Notes: generated by a model not told the origin, from the letters alone. A stretch of DNA of 10,325 nt from Actinomycetes bacterium (GCA_021777285.1 JAJYDR010000087.1:1-10325); one strand, 5' to 3'. Positions 1 through 6,825 are shown, counted from the first letter of the stretch. Numbers and translations: made by a program.

Positions 1-1
1 C

Positions 2-343
2 TTCACTCCGGCCGCCTTCCACACGGCGATTCCCGGCTTCGTCTACGGCGGACTCTTGGCCTCTCTGATCGACTGTCACAGCACGGGCACGGCCGCCGCC
101 GCCATGTACCGCGACGAGGGTCGAGACATGGACTCGCTCCCGGCGTTGCGTTTCGTCACTGGTTCGCTCTACGTGCGCTACGCCGCAGCGACCCCGCTCG
201 GACCGACGCTCCAGATCCGAGGCCGCGTGCGCGAGATCAAGGGTCGCAAGGTGACGATCGCCTCGACGCTGTGGGCGGGGGACGAGCCGACGGTGACCGG
301 TGAGGTCGTGGCCATCCAGATGCCCGACGATTTTGGCCAGTAA
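2..343 (+). CDS. PaaI-type hotdog-fold thioesterase, 3' part
   Basis: The reading frame is open from base 2 to a TAA at 341-343, so this is the C-terminal ~113 residues of a gene that starts outside the window. It shows the hotdog thioesterase pattern: an FHTAIPG stretch, then VYGGLLASLIDCHSTGTA (the 'GG..asl.D.h' start of the central helix), followed by beta strands ending in GEVVAIQMP. The family hydrolyses acyl-CoA thioesters in the cytoplasm. The substrate here cannot be told from sequence. The TTG at 56 is internal and cuts into the conserved helix, so it is not the true start. It converges on the TsaA-like gene with a 26-bp gap. Confidence 0.75.
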   Translation, partial: FTPAAFHTAIPGFVYGGLLASLIDCHSTGTAAAAMYRDEGRDMDSLPALRFVTGSLYVRYAAATPLGPTLQIRGRVREIKGRKVTIASTLWAGDEPTVTGEVVAIQMPDDFGQ

Positions 344-353
344 GTCGACCTCG

Positions 354-367
354 CGACCGAAGGGTCG
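354..367. terminator. weak stem-loop between convergent genes
   Basis: CGACC (354-358) and GGTCG (363-367) form a perfect 5-bp stem with a GAAG loop, in the 26-bp gap between two converging stop codons. It could act on both strands. There is no U-tract and the stem is short, so it is only a candidate. Confidence 0.25.
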
Positions 368-369
368 GG

Positions 370-828
370 CTAGCGGTAGGTCTCGCCGAGCTCGTCGCTC
401 CACGACGGCGTCGAGAGCGTGCCGCGCGGGACGCTCCACTGGAACACCGGCTTGATGTCGAGTACGGGCGTCCCGTCGATACCGTCGAGGCCGCGTACGG
501 TGAAGGACCGCTCGCTGAGGCTCTCGATCGGCAGGGTCGTCAACAGCAGTCGGTTCGGGCGGTCCTTGTTACGTTGGGCGAAGACGCCCACGTCGGGCCA
601 GTTCGGGTTGCCCCGAGGACGTCGATGCCACGGCGCTGGCGGCACGTCTTCGGCCCAGTCCGCGAAGAAGATTAGTTCGACGTGCGAGAACGTATCGAGG
701 CCGTGCAACGCCTCGCTGGGGACGTCCGCCGCGAGTTCGACCGTGCTGAGCACGTCGTCCCAGTTATCGTCGAGCGCTTCGCTCCGGTCGTTGCGGATGT
801 AGGCGATCGCCCGTACGGAGTAGTCCAT
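370..828 (-). CDS. TsaA/TrmO-like (UPF0066) protein, single domain
   Basis: This 152-residue protein has the TsaA beta-barrel pattern. It carries GLDTFSHVELIFFADW near residues 43-58, GVFAQRNKDRPN in the middle, and a C-terminal VRGLDGIDGTPVLDIKPVF that closely matches the TrmO signature. Family members bind S-adenosylmethionine as dimers, and E. coli TrmO N6-methylates t6A37 in tRNA. This protein lacks the extra C-terminal domain of E. coli TrmO (235 residues). It also reads RPNRLLLTTL where TrmO has RPNPIGLS, so a tRNA substrate is not assured. The start ATG at 828 lies six bases after a TAGATT -10 element, as in leaderless actinobacterial transcripts. It is divergent from thymidine kinase. 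Confidence 0.75.
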   Translation of the reverse strand: MDYSVRAIAYIRNDRSEALDDNWDDVLSTVELAADVPSEALHGLDTFSHVELIFFADWAEDVPPAPWHRRPRGNPNWPDVGVFAQRNKDRPNRLLLTTLPIESLSERSFTVRGLDGIDGTPVLDIKPVFQWSVPRGTLSTPSWSDELGETYR

Positions 829-840
829 CGCCCCAATCTA
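829..840 (-). promoter_or_regulatory. candidate leaderless promoter of the TsaA-like gene
   Basis: On the minus strand TAGATT (840-835) is followed by exactly six bases (GGGGCG) and then ATG. TAnnnT-N6-start is the usual arrangement when transcription begins on the first base of the start codon. The GGGG could instead serve as a poorly spaced ribosome site. No -35 box is clear. Confidence 0.4.
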
Positions 841-854
841 GACACCCCCCGGAG

Positions 855-868
855 CGCGGACGTCCGCG
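855..868. promoter_or_regulatory. 14-bp perfect palindrome, possible operator
   Basis: CGCGGACGTCCGCG is a perfect palindrome in the 70-bp gap between two divergent genes (828 and 899). It sits just before a TAAGGT (872-877) that could be the -10 element for thymidine kinase. The position suits a dimeric regulator acting on one or both genes. The regulator is unknown. Confidence 0.35.
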
Positions 869-898
869 AAGTAAGGTGATTGCCCGGAATGGGGAACG

Positions 899-1495
899 AT
901 GGCTGAGCTGACCTTCACGTACGGCACGATGGCGGCTGGCAAGTCCACCCTGGCGCTGCAGCTCTGCTGGCAACTGCGCCAGGGCCGCAGCGACGTCGCG
1001 CTGTGGACCTTCGGGGATCGCAGTGCGACGGGCATGGTGACCAGCCGTATCGGTATCGAGGCCGAGGCCGAAGCGGTGAACCCCGGCGCCGACCTGGGCG
1101 AGGCCGTAGAGAAACTACTAGCGCGCAACGTTCGGATCCTCGTCATCGACGAGGTGCAGTTCGCCAGCGCCGAGCAGGTGGACGAGCTCGCGCGCCTAGT
1201 CGACGACCACGACGTCGACGTGCACGCCTTTGGTCTCTCGTCGGACTTCCTCTTGAACATCTTCCCGGGTTCGGCGCGTCTCTTCGCGATCGCGGACTGG
1301 GCTCACGAGTTGCCGCTCACGTCGTCGTGTTGGTGCGGGCGCCGGGGGCGGTGCAACGCGCGGGTCGTTGGCGGTGTGGTCGCGCGCTCGGGCGACCAGT
1401 TCTACTACGGTGACGTCGCCGCAGGAGACGTGCACTACGAGGTGCTGTGTCGGACCCACTACCGGCTGGGCCAGCTTGCGCCGGCGGCAAACTAG
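899..1495 (+). CDS. tdk: thymidine kinase (type II)
   Basis: This cytoplasmic salvage enzyme transfers phosphate from ATP to thymidine (or deoxyuridine), giving dTMP (or dUMP). At 198 residues it has normal length for the family. Visible elements are the P-loop GTMAAGKST (9-17), a DRS region near 40-42, the Walker B/catalytic segment VIDEVQF (82-88, with E85 as the likely general base), and FGLSSDF (111-116), matching the usual GLrtDF. The C-terminal zinc-lobe lasso has CWCG (C144, C146) and CRTHY (C184, H187). ATG at 899 follows GGGGAAC; an ATG at 889 is out of frame. The TAG stop shares four bases with the stop of the opposing pfkA. Confidence 0.95.
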   Translation: MAELTFTYGTMAAGKSTLALQLCWQLRQGRSDVALWTFGDRSATGMVTSRIGIEAEAEAVNPGADLGEAVEKLLARNVRILVIDEVQFASAEQVDELARLVDDHDVDVHAFGLSSDFLLNIFPGSARLFAIADWAHELPLTSSCWCGRRGRCNARVVGGVVARSGDQFYYGDVAAGDVHYEVLCRTHYRLGQLAPAAN

Positions 1496-2523
1496 AAGAA
1501 GGCCGCGCAGAGGTCGTAGAGCTCACGCGGTACCCGGCGTTGGCCCTCGGCCACGACGGTGAGCGGTTGGAGCTCGATGCCCCCACCGCGAACGAGCGGG
1601 ATCTTGCCGAAATCACCCGCGATGACCGCCTCGTAGGCGGCCGCGCCGACCCGCGTGGCCCAGATCCGGTCGTGTGCGGTCGGACTGCCACCGCGCTGGA
1701 GGTGACCGAGGACCGTGGTGCGGACTTCGAAGCCCCCGTGCTCGTCGATGCGTGACGCGACGAACTGACCGACCCCGCGGGTCGCGAGCCGCACGCCGCG
1801 GACCCCTTCGGTGGAGAGCTCGCCGAGCTCGGTGCCCCCGAGCGTGCGCAGGTTGACCCCTTCGGCGACCACGACGATGGAGAAGGCGTTGCCCACGCTG
1901 CGACGTTTGACGAGGTGCGCGACAATGTCGTCCATCGTCATCGGGAACTCGGGGATGACGATCAGGTCGGCGCCGCCGGCGAGGCCGCCGAGCGCCGCCA
2001 CCCAGCCGGTCGCGCGACCCATGGTCTCGACCACCATCACGCGGTGGTGCGAGGCCGCGGTCGTGTAGAGGCGGTCGAGGGACTCGGCCACCAGGCTGAT
2101 CGCGGTGTCAAAGCCGATGCAGTAGTCGGTGCCGAGCAAGTCGTTGTCGAGCGTCTTGGGCACGCCGACGACCGGTGCGCCGCGCTCGGCCAGCCAGTTG
2201 GAGATCCGCTGGGTCCCGTCGCCGCCGATGGCGACCAAGGCGTCGAGGTGCTCGCCGATGGTCGCAAGGACGGTGTCGCGGCCCCCGGCGGGATTGTCGA
2301 GGTCGTAGCGTGCGGTTCCGAGGATGGTGCCGCCGAGTCCGACGATGCCGCGGAAGTCATCAGCGTTGAGTCGGCGGCCGGCGAAGGGTGTGGCGAGGCC
2401 GGACCAGCCGTTGGCGATGCCGATCACCTCATGGCCATCGCGCAGCGCCATCAGCCCGATGGCGCGAATCGCCGCATTCAGCCCCGGCGCGTCGCCACCG
2501 GCGGTCAGGACCCCAATGCGCAT
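1492..2523 (-). CDS. pfkA: 6-phosphofructokinase, ATP-type group III
   Basis: This 343-residue glycolytic enzyme phosphorylates fructose 6-phosphate to fructose 1,6-bisphosphate. Motifs are GGDAPGLN (9-16), GGDGT (100-104), PKTLDND (122-128, catalytic D126), HHRVMVVETMGR (159-170), AEG (E221) and LGHLQRGG. The donor-deciding positions are Gly at 103 (E. coli G104) and Lys at 123 (E. coli G124). This Gly/Lys pair is found in Streptomyces ATP-dependent group III enzymes; PPi-dependent relatives have Asp/Lys. ATP use is therefore predicted. The ATG at 2523 is preceded by TTGAGGGGAC, a good ribosome site, and a TAAAGT -10-like hexamer starts 34 bases upstream at 2557. Confidence 0.95.
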   Translation of the reverse strand: MRIGVLTAGGDAPGLNAAIRAIGLMALRDGHEVIGIANGWSGLATPFAGRRLNADDFRGIVGLGGTILGTARYDLDNPAGGRDTVLATIGEHLDALVAIGGDGTQRISNWLAERGAPVVGVPKTLDNDLLGTDYCIGFDTAISLVAESLDRLYTTAASHHRVMVVETMGRATGWVAALGGLAGGADLIVIPEFPMTMDDIVAHLVKRRSVGNAFSIVVVAEGVNLRTLGGTELGELSTEGVRGVRLATRGVGQFVASRIDEHGGFEVRTTVLGHLQRGGSPTAHDRIWATRVGAAAYEAVIAGDFGKIPLVRGGGIELQPLTVVAEGQRRVPRELYDLCAAFF

Positions 2524-2551
2524 GTCCCCTCAATCGCTCGTCGTCCCCGTC

Positions 2552-2557
2552 ACTTTA
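2552..2557 (-). promoter_or_regulatory. candidate -10 element for pfkA
   Basis: TAAAGT on the minus strand fits the actinobacterial TAnnnT form. It starts 34 bases before the pfkA ATG, which would give a leader of about 20 nt carrying the GAGGGG ribosome site. No -35 is visible. Confidence 0.35.
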
Positions 2558-2620
2558 GGCGAACCGAAGACCCGGTCCTCGTGACACCGCTACCGAGAAA
2601 TGGCCCGGGCATTACGTCTC

Positions 2621-2653
2621 GTTCACCTGGCGTTCACCTGCGTTGTTTACGCT
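2621..2653 (+). promoter_or_regulatory. PHO box and -10 element before pstB
   Basis: Two adjacent 11-nt direct repeats, GTTCACCTGGC (2621-2631) and GTTCACCTGCG (2632-2642), match the PhoP-binding repeat units (GTTCACC core) known from Streptomyces phosphate-regulated promoters. TACGCT (2648-2653) is a TAnnnT -10 candidate starting 16 bases after the second unit begins and 34 bases before the pstB ATG. A PhoP/PhoR-type response to low phosphate is inferred; no regulator gene is in the window. Confidence 0.75.
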
Positions 2654-2681
2654 CGTGGCAACTCGTGAAGTGTGAGGGCAC

Positions 2682-3518
2682 ATGGAAGAAGTTGTCAGGC
2701 GCGACGTCGATTCGAAGCGGATCGCGTCAGTGCTCACTGAGCTCGACCCCGACGCCAATCGGCCGACCAACGTCATCGAGACCAACGGGTTGAACCTGCA
2801 CTTCGGGGCCAAGGCGATTCTGAACGGTGTCAACATGGCCTTCGCCCGCGGGACGATCACCGCACTCATCGGGCCCACCGGTTCGGGTAAGTCCACCTTC
2901 TTGCGCACGATCAACCGGATGAACGACCGGGTCTCCGGATTCCGCCACGAGGGTGACGTTCTGCTCGACGGACAGAGCATCTGGGCACCGTCCCAGGACC
3001 TGCTCGCCATCCGACGTCGCGTCGGCATGTTATTCCAGCGGCCCAACCCGTTCCCGATGTCGATCAAGGACAACGTGGTGGCGGGCGTGAGGGCGCACGG
3101 CATTGCCAAGGGCAAGCAGCTCGACGTGGTCGCCGAGATCCGTCTGCGCGAGGTCGGACTGTGGGACGCGGTCAAGGACCGGCTCAACGAGTCGCCCTAT
3201 CGTCTCTCGGGGGGACAGCAACAGTTGCTCTGTCTCGCTCGCGCGCTCGCCGTGGGTCCCGAGGTCCTCTTGCTCGACGAGCCGACCTCGGCCCTCGACC
3301 CCCTCTCGACGGAGTCCGTCGAGAACTTGATGCGCACCCTCACCCCGGCGCTGACGCTGATCGTGGTCACGCACAACCTGGGCCAGGCGCGCCGGGTCTC
3401 GGACAACACGATGTTTTTCTACGAGGGTCGTCTCGTGGAGCACGGACCGACGAGCCAGGTCTTCGATCACGCCCGTGAGACTGACACGGCGCGCTACGTG
3501 AATGGATTGATGGGTTAA
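2682..3518 (+). CDS. pstB: phosphate ABC transporter ATP-binding protein PstB
   Basis: This is the cytoplasmic ATPase of the high-affinity phosphate importer, working as a dimer under PstC/PstA. Over 278 residues it shows Walker A GPTGSGKST (64-72), the Q-loop in FQRPNPFPMSI (Q119; this stretch is diagnostic for PstB), signature LSGGQQQ (175-181), Walker B VLLLDEP (DE at 199-200), the SALD D-loop and H-loop H231. Two oddities stand out. The residue after LSGGQQQ is Leu182, where PstB usually has Arg. The N-terminus also runs about 20 residues longer than the usual ~255-residue protein. The ATG at 2682 is supported by GTGAGGG upstream and by promoter spacing. It lies first in the pst cluster, with its own promoter, rather than last as in pstSCAB. 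Confidence 0.96.
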   Translation: MEEVVRRDVDSKRIASVLTELDPDANRPTNVIETNGLNLHFGAKAILNGVNMAFARGTITALIGPTGSGKSTFLRTINRMNDRVSGFRHEGDVLLDGQSIWAPSQDLLAIRRRVGMLFQRPNPFPMSIKDNVVAGVRAHGIAKGKQLDVVAEIRLREVGLWDAVKDRLNESPYRLSGGQQQLLCLARALAVGPEVLLLDEPTSALDPLSTESVENLMRTLTPALTLIVVTHNLGQARRVSDNTMFFYEGRLVEHGPTSQVFDHARETDTARYVNGLMG

Positions 3519-3533
3519 TTCGAGTTTTTCGAA
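3519..3533. other. short AT-rich stem-loop after pstB
   Basis: TTCGA (3519-3523) and TCGAA (3529-3533) can pair around a GTTTT loop directly after the pstB stop, in an AT-rich stretch (about 3515-3557) unlike the surrounding GC-rich DNA. It may be a weak terminator or simply upstream promoter DNA for pstS. Confidence 0.3.
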
Positions 3534-3554
3534 ATTACGCAGAAATCAGTTTGC

Positions 3555-3598
3555 TCTCACCGCTGGGACACACGTAGTTCACTTGGGCTGCGTACCGT
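3555..3598 (+). promoter_or_regulatory. PHO box and -10 element before pstS
   Basis: Three 11-nt units lie in phase: TCTCACCGCTG (3555), GGACACACGTA (3566) and GTTCACTTGGG (3577). Matches to the GTTCACC core are 5/7, 4/7 and 6/7. TACCGT (3593-3598) is a TAnnnT -10 candidate. It starts 16 bases after the last unit begins and 34 bases before the pstS GTG, exactly the geometry seen before pstB. This makes pstS separately inducible by phosphate limitation (inferred). Confidence 0.65.
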
Positions 3599-3614
3599 GA
3601 CTCCATCACCTACT

Positions 3615-3620
3615 AGGAGG
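3615..3620 (+). promoter_or_regulatory. pstS ribosome binding site that fixes the start
   Basis: A full AGGAGG lies six bases before the GTG at 3627. It decides for this start over the in-frame GTG at 3597, which has no ribosome site and lies inside the proposed -10 hexamer. It is the strongest ribosome site in the window, in keeping with a binding protein made in excess. Confidence 0.85.
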
Positions 3621-3626
3621 AATGTT

Positions 3627-4766
3627 GTGAAGTTGACTATTCGTACGAGCGTTCGACTCGCGTCGACGTTCGCGATCGCAGGGTCGATCGCCGTGGCGGG
3701 TCTGACGAGCGTCGCGACCGCCAGCACCAAGCACAAGGCCAAGGCCAAGTCCAAGCCGGTTGCCATGTTCACCGTGGAGAAGCCGGCACCGGCCAACCTC
3801 TCCGAGACCGGGAGCACCTTGCTCTACCCACTCTGGAACCTGTGGGCACCGGACTACCAGGCGGCCTACCCCAAGGTGACCGTCAGCACCGCCGGAACCG
3901 GTTCGGGTACCGGCATCGCCGACGCGGCGAGCGGCACCGTGAACATCGGCTCGTCTGACGCGTACCTGTCACCGACGACGCTCGCGAGCTCGCCCAACCT
4001 GTTGAACATCCCGCTCGCGATCTCCTATCAGGTGATCATGTACAACATCCCCGGCGTCACGGCGCACCTCAAGTTGAACGGCACGGTCTTGTCCCAGATC
4101 TACCTCGGCAAGATCACCAACTGGAACGACCCGGCGATCGCGGCGCTCAACCCCAACGTGAAGATCCCGTCGTTGCCCATCGTGGCCCTGCACCGCTCCG
4201 ACGGCAGTGGTGACACGTTCTTGTTCTCGCAGTACCTGGCGCGCCAGGACGGCTCCGAGTGGGGTTCGACCAACTACGGCACGACGGTCACCTGGCCCGC
4301 GATCAAGAACTCGTTGGCTGAGCAGGGAAACGGTGGCATGGTCTCGGGTTGCTCGGCGACCCCCGGCTGCGTCGCCTACATCGGCGTGAGCTTTCTCACC
4401 CAGGGCCTCGGCGACGGCCTCGGCTACGCGCAGATGAAGAACGGCACCGGTCAGTACGTGATGCCCACCACAAAAGCGGTCGCGGCTGAAGCGACGGGGT
4501 ACACGAAGATCACCCCCGCCAACGGCACGATCTCGATGATAAACGGCCGCGTGAAGAACGGCTACCCGATCATCAACTACGAGTACGCGATCGTGAACAA
4601 ACAGCAGTCGAACCCCGCGACCGCCCAAGCCGTTCGTTCGCTGCTCGAGTGGGCGATCAGCCCGAAGTTCGGCAACCGGAACCAGTACCTGAGCCAGGTC
4701 CGCTTCCTTCCGCTGCCCAACCGCGTGGCGGTGCAGTCCTTCAAGCAGATCCACAAGATCAAGTAG
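3627..4766 (+). CDS. pstS: phosphate-binding protein PstS
   Basis: This is the extracytoplasmic receptor that hands phosphate to PstC/PstA. From GTG 3627 it has 379 residues. A Sec signal peptide (KLTIRTSVR, a hydrophobic core to about 29, and likely cleavage after ATA at 32) is followed by a Lys-rich KHKAKAKSK linker. Ligand-site motifs are TGSTLLYP (61-68), GSGTGI (92-97), SSDAYLS (D111 equivalent to the E. coli binding Asp) and [10 protein letters not shown] (189-198). C242 and C248 could form a disulfide. There is no lipobox cysteine, although many Gram-positive PstS proteins are lipoproteins, so membrane tethering is unclear. It has its own PHO-box promoter 108 bp after pstB. Confidence 0.95.
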   Translation: MKLTIRTSVRLASTFAIAGSIAVAGLTSVATASTKHKAKAKSKPVAMFTVEKPAPANLSETGSTLLYPLWNLWAPDYQAAYPKVTVSTAGTGSGTGIADAASGTVNIGSSDAYLSPTTLASSPNLLNIPLAISYQVIMYNIPGVTAHLKLNGTVLSQIYLGKITNWNDPAIAALNPNVKIPSLPIVALHRSDGSGDTFLFSQYLARQDGSEWGSTNYGTTVTWPAIKNSLAEQGNGGMVSGCSATPGCVAYIGVSFLTQGLGDGLGYAQMKNGTGQYVMPTTKAVAAEATGYTKITPANGTISMINGRVKNGYPIINYEYAIVNKQQSNPATAQAVRSLLEWAISPKFGNRNQYLSQVRFLPLPNRVAVQSFKQIHKIK

Positions 4767-4788
4767 TTGGCGCAGGGTTGAGAGGAAC

Positions 4789-5856
4789 GTGTTGACTGTC
4801 AACCCCACGACCGTGGACCCGATCCGCCGAGACACATCGTCTCGGCGGATCGGGCGCTTCGTGCGCCGACACGAAGAGGGGGTCTGGCGCGTCAGTGGAC
4901 GCACCGCGTCCCTCATCCCCGTCGGCGCGCTGTTGTTCGTCGTCGTCGTACTCGCGCTCAAGGCGTGGCCAGCGATCAAGGTGAACGGGTTCGGCTTCTT
5001 GACGAGCACCGCGTGGCTACCCGGCAACACCTACGGTGGCGTCGAGCACGTCCACGGCGTGATGATTCCTGCCGGCGCGCGTTACGGGGCCTGGCCACTC
5101 ATTGCGGGCACGCTGCAGACATCGGCGATCGCGATCATCATTGCACTGCCGATCTCCATAGGCACCGCCTTCGCCCTCACCGAACGACTGCCCCGGTGGA
5201 TCGCGCAACCGGTCGGGTTCTTCGTGGAGATCCTCGCGGGCATCCCGAGCGTGCTCATCGGTCTGTGGGGCGTCTTGGTGCTGGGCCCATTCCTCGCCCA
5301 TGACGTCTACCCGATCGTCGCCAACAATGTGCCCAACGTGCCGGTGCTGCGCTACTTCGCGGGATCCGTCGGGTACGGCGAGGGCCTGCTCACCTCCGGG
5401 CTCGTGCTCGGTCTCATGATCGTGCCGATCATCGCCTCGACGACCCGGGACCTGTTCCTCCAGGTGCCGCCCCTGCCCAAGGAGGGTGCCGAGGCGCTCG
5501 GCATGACCGACGCCGAAGTCGCACGACGGGTCACGATCCCCTGGGTGCGTTCGGGCATCATCGGGGCCACCGTGCTCGGACTCGGACGGGCGCTCGGTGA
5601 GACGATCGCGGTCGCGATGGTGTCGGGTTCGGTCCTCGGGGCGATCGCGCCGAACGTCTACGGGACCATGACGACGATCGCCGCCACAATCGTGAGCCAA
5701 CTGGACTCAGCGGCGACCGACGGGACGGGCTTTGCTGTCTCGACGCTCGCCGAAGCAGGGCTCCTGCTCGCGGTTATCTCGATCGTCGTCAATCTGCTCG
5801 CGCGCTTCATCGTTGGGCGAACGTCGCGCATGTCCGCGCCGGTGGGGCGGTCATAG
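4789..5856 (+). CDS. pstC: phosphate ABC transporter permease PstC
   Basis: This is one half of the membrane channel. Hydrophobic segments lie near residues 41-62, 101-121, 142-160, 200-218, 257-280 and 321-343. The coupling (EAA) loop [18 protein letters not shown] begins at 231 and is followed by [10 protein letters not shown], the strongly conserved PstC R..GET motif (267-272). The start is uncertain. GTG 4789 and TTG 4792 both follow GAGAGG, and TTG has the better spacing. An in-frame GTG at 4861 would leave out a segment of about 24 residues that encodes a perfect 15-bp hairpin (4818-4854). The core protein is unaffected by this choice. It follows pstS by 22 bp. Confidence 0.94.
   Translation: MLTVNPTTVDPIRRDTSSRRIGRFVRRHEEGVWRVSGRTASLIPVGALLFVVVVLALKAWPAIKVNGFGFLTSTAWLPGNTYGGVEHVHGVMIPAGARYGAWPLIAGTLQTSAIAIIIALPISIGTAFALTERLPRWIAQPVGFFVEILAGIPSVLIGLWGVLVLGPFLAHDVYPIVANNVPNVPVLRYFAGSVGYGEGLLTSGLVLGLMIVPIIASTTRDLFLQVPPLPKEGAEALGMTDAEVARRVTIPWVRSGIIGATVLGLGRALGETIAVAMVSGSVLGAIAPNVYGTMTTIAATIVSQLDSAATDGTGFAVSTLAEAGLLLAVISIVVNLLARFIVGRTSRMSAPVGRS
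4818..4854 (+). other. perfect 15-bp hairpin at the pstS/pstC junction
   Basis: CCCGATCCGCCGAGA (4818-4832), loop CACATCG, and its exact complement (4840-4854) form a very stable GC-rich stem-loop 51 nt after the pstS stop. It lies within the first codons of pstC, or just before pstC if GTG 4861 is used. Hairpins after binding-protein genes in ABC transporter operons commonly stabilise the upstream message or partly terminate transcription. No U-tract follows, so mRNA processing or attenuation is as likely as termination. Confidence 0.75.
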
Positions 5857-5858
5857 CC

Positions 5859-6746
5859 GTGTCGATTGTCACGACGGGGTACCCCAAGTCCGGCTGGCGA
5901 CGAGCCAAGTCCGCGGGATTCCGGGTCTTCACCTGGGGATCACTGCTCTTCGTCGTCGGCCCCGCCCTCTGGCTCATCGTCGGCGTCGTCGTGCGCGCGG
6001 TGCCGAACTGGCGCTGGAACGTCCTCACGACGATGTCCCAGGGCACCAGCGGTGGACTCGCCAACGCGATCGTTGGCACGGGTGTGCTGATGCTCGGCGT
6101 GCTCGTGATCGCGGGCACGGTGGGCGTCCTGACCGGTATTCACCTGTCGGAATTCGCGATCAGTCGTCGGGGACGGGCCAGCGGTGGCACCATGCGCATC
6201 GCGGTCGACGTCCTCTCGGGCTTTCCGTCAATCGTGCTCGGGTACGTGGGCTACGTCGCGCTCTGTGTCGGCCTGCACTGGGGTTTCTCCCTACTACCGG
6301 CTCTCATCATCTTGTCGATGATGGTCGTGCCCTACATCGCCAAGTCGACCGAGTCAGCATTGCGTCAAGTGCCCACGAACTACCGCGAGGGGGCCGAGGC
6401 GCTCGGCATGTCCACCGGGTACGCCCTGCGTAAGGTGGTCGTGAAGTCGGCTTTGCCCGGCATCGTGACGGGGCTGCTGATCGCCCTCTCGATTGCCGGC
6501 GGCGAGACCGCGCCGCTGCTCTACACCGCAGGCGTGACCAACAACCTGCCCACGTGGTCGATCCTGCACCACCCCATCGCCTACCTGACCTACTACGTCT
6601 GGACCGACTGGAACCAGCCCTCGGCCGAGGCGCACATCGTGTCCTTCGACGCGAGCCTGATCCTGGTGGTGATGGTGCTCGTGCTGCTCGTCGTGGCGAG
6701 GCTGATCGTCGCGCGTACCCAACGCCACGCCGAAGGCGCGCGATAG
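5859..6746 (+). CDS. pstA: phosphate ABC transporter permease PstA
   Basis: This is the second channel subunit, 295 residues, starting at a GTG two bases after the pstC stop, so it is very probably translationally coupled. Hydrophobic segments lie near 24-46, 68-93, 118-138, 141-160, 206-226 and 266-286. The EAA loop is [20 protein letters not shown] (from 176), followed by the PstA motif SIAGGETAPLLYTA (211-224). VDVLSGFPSIVLG (117-129) is also typical. The C-terminus ends in basic residues in the cytoplasm. No phoU or second pstB follows; the next gene is an unrelated amidase. Confidence 0.95.
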   Translation: MSIVTTGYPKSGWRRAKSAGFRVFTWGSLLFVVGPALWLIVGVVVRAVPNWRWNVLTTMSQGTSGGLANAIVGTGVLMLGVLVIAGTVGVLTGIHLSEFAISRRGRASGGTMRIAVDVLSGFPSIVLGYVGYVALCVGLHWGFSLLPALIILSMMVVPYIAKSTESALRQVPTNYREGAEALGMSTGYALRKVVVKSALPGIVTGLLIALSIAGGETAPLLYTAGVTNNLPTWSILHHPIAYLTYYVWTDWNQPSAEAHIVSFDASLILVVMVLVLLVVARLIVARTQRHAEGAR

Positions 6747-6791
6747 TCCGATCACCACCCATCGAAGCGGTCGCGAGCGGGACCGGCGGGC

Positions 6792-6797
6792 TACCCT
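6792..6797 (+). promoter_or_regulatory. candidate -10 element for the amidase
   Basis: TACCCT fits TAnnnT and starts 34 bases before the ATG at 6826, which would give a leader of about 22 nt containing GGGGG. No -35 is evident, and read-through from pstA is possible. Confidence 0.3.
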
Positions 6798-6825
6798 CGA
6801 GATGAGTCGAGACACGGGGGTGCAC

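Noticed and set aside
1915..2793. 292-codon open frame on the plus strand across pfkA
   Set aside because: It is antisense to pfkA, low in complexity, runs through the pst promoter, and has no family similarity.
3597..3626. pstS starting at GTG 3597
   Set aside because: No ribosome site precedes it, it lies within the proposed -10 hexamer, and it places [10 protein letters not shown] before the signal peptide. AGGAGG before 3627 is decisive.
3969..5030. 353-codon open frame on the minus strand across pstS/pstC
   Set aside because: It is an antisense shadow of high-GC coding DNA, with Arg/Val/Asp-rich composition and no recognisable domain, lying over two certain genes.
6768..6785. CGGTC...GACCG stem after pstA as terminator
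   Set aside because: It has only five base pairs with an 8-nt loop and no U-tract; such stems are frequent by chance in GC-rich DNA.
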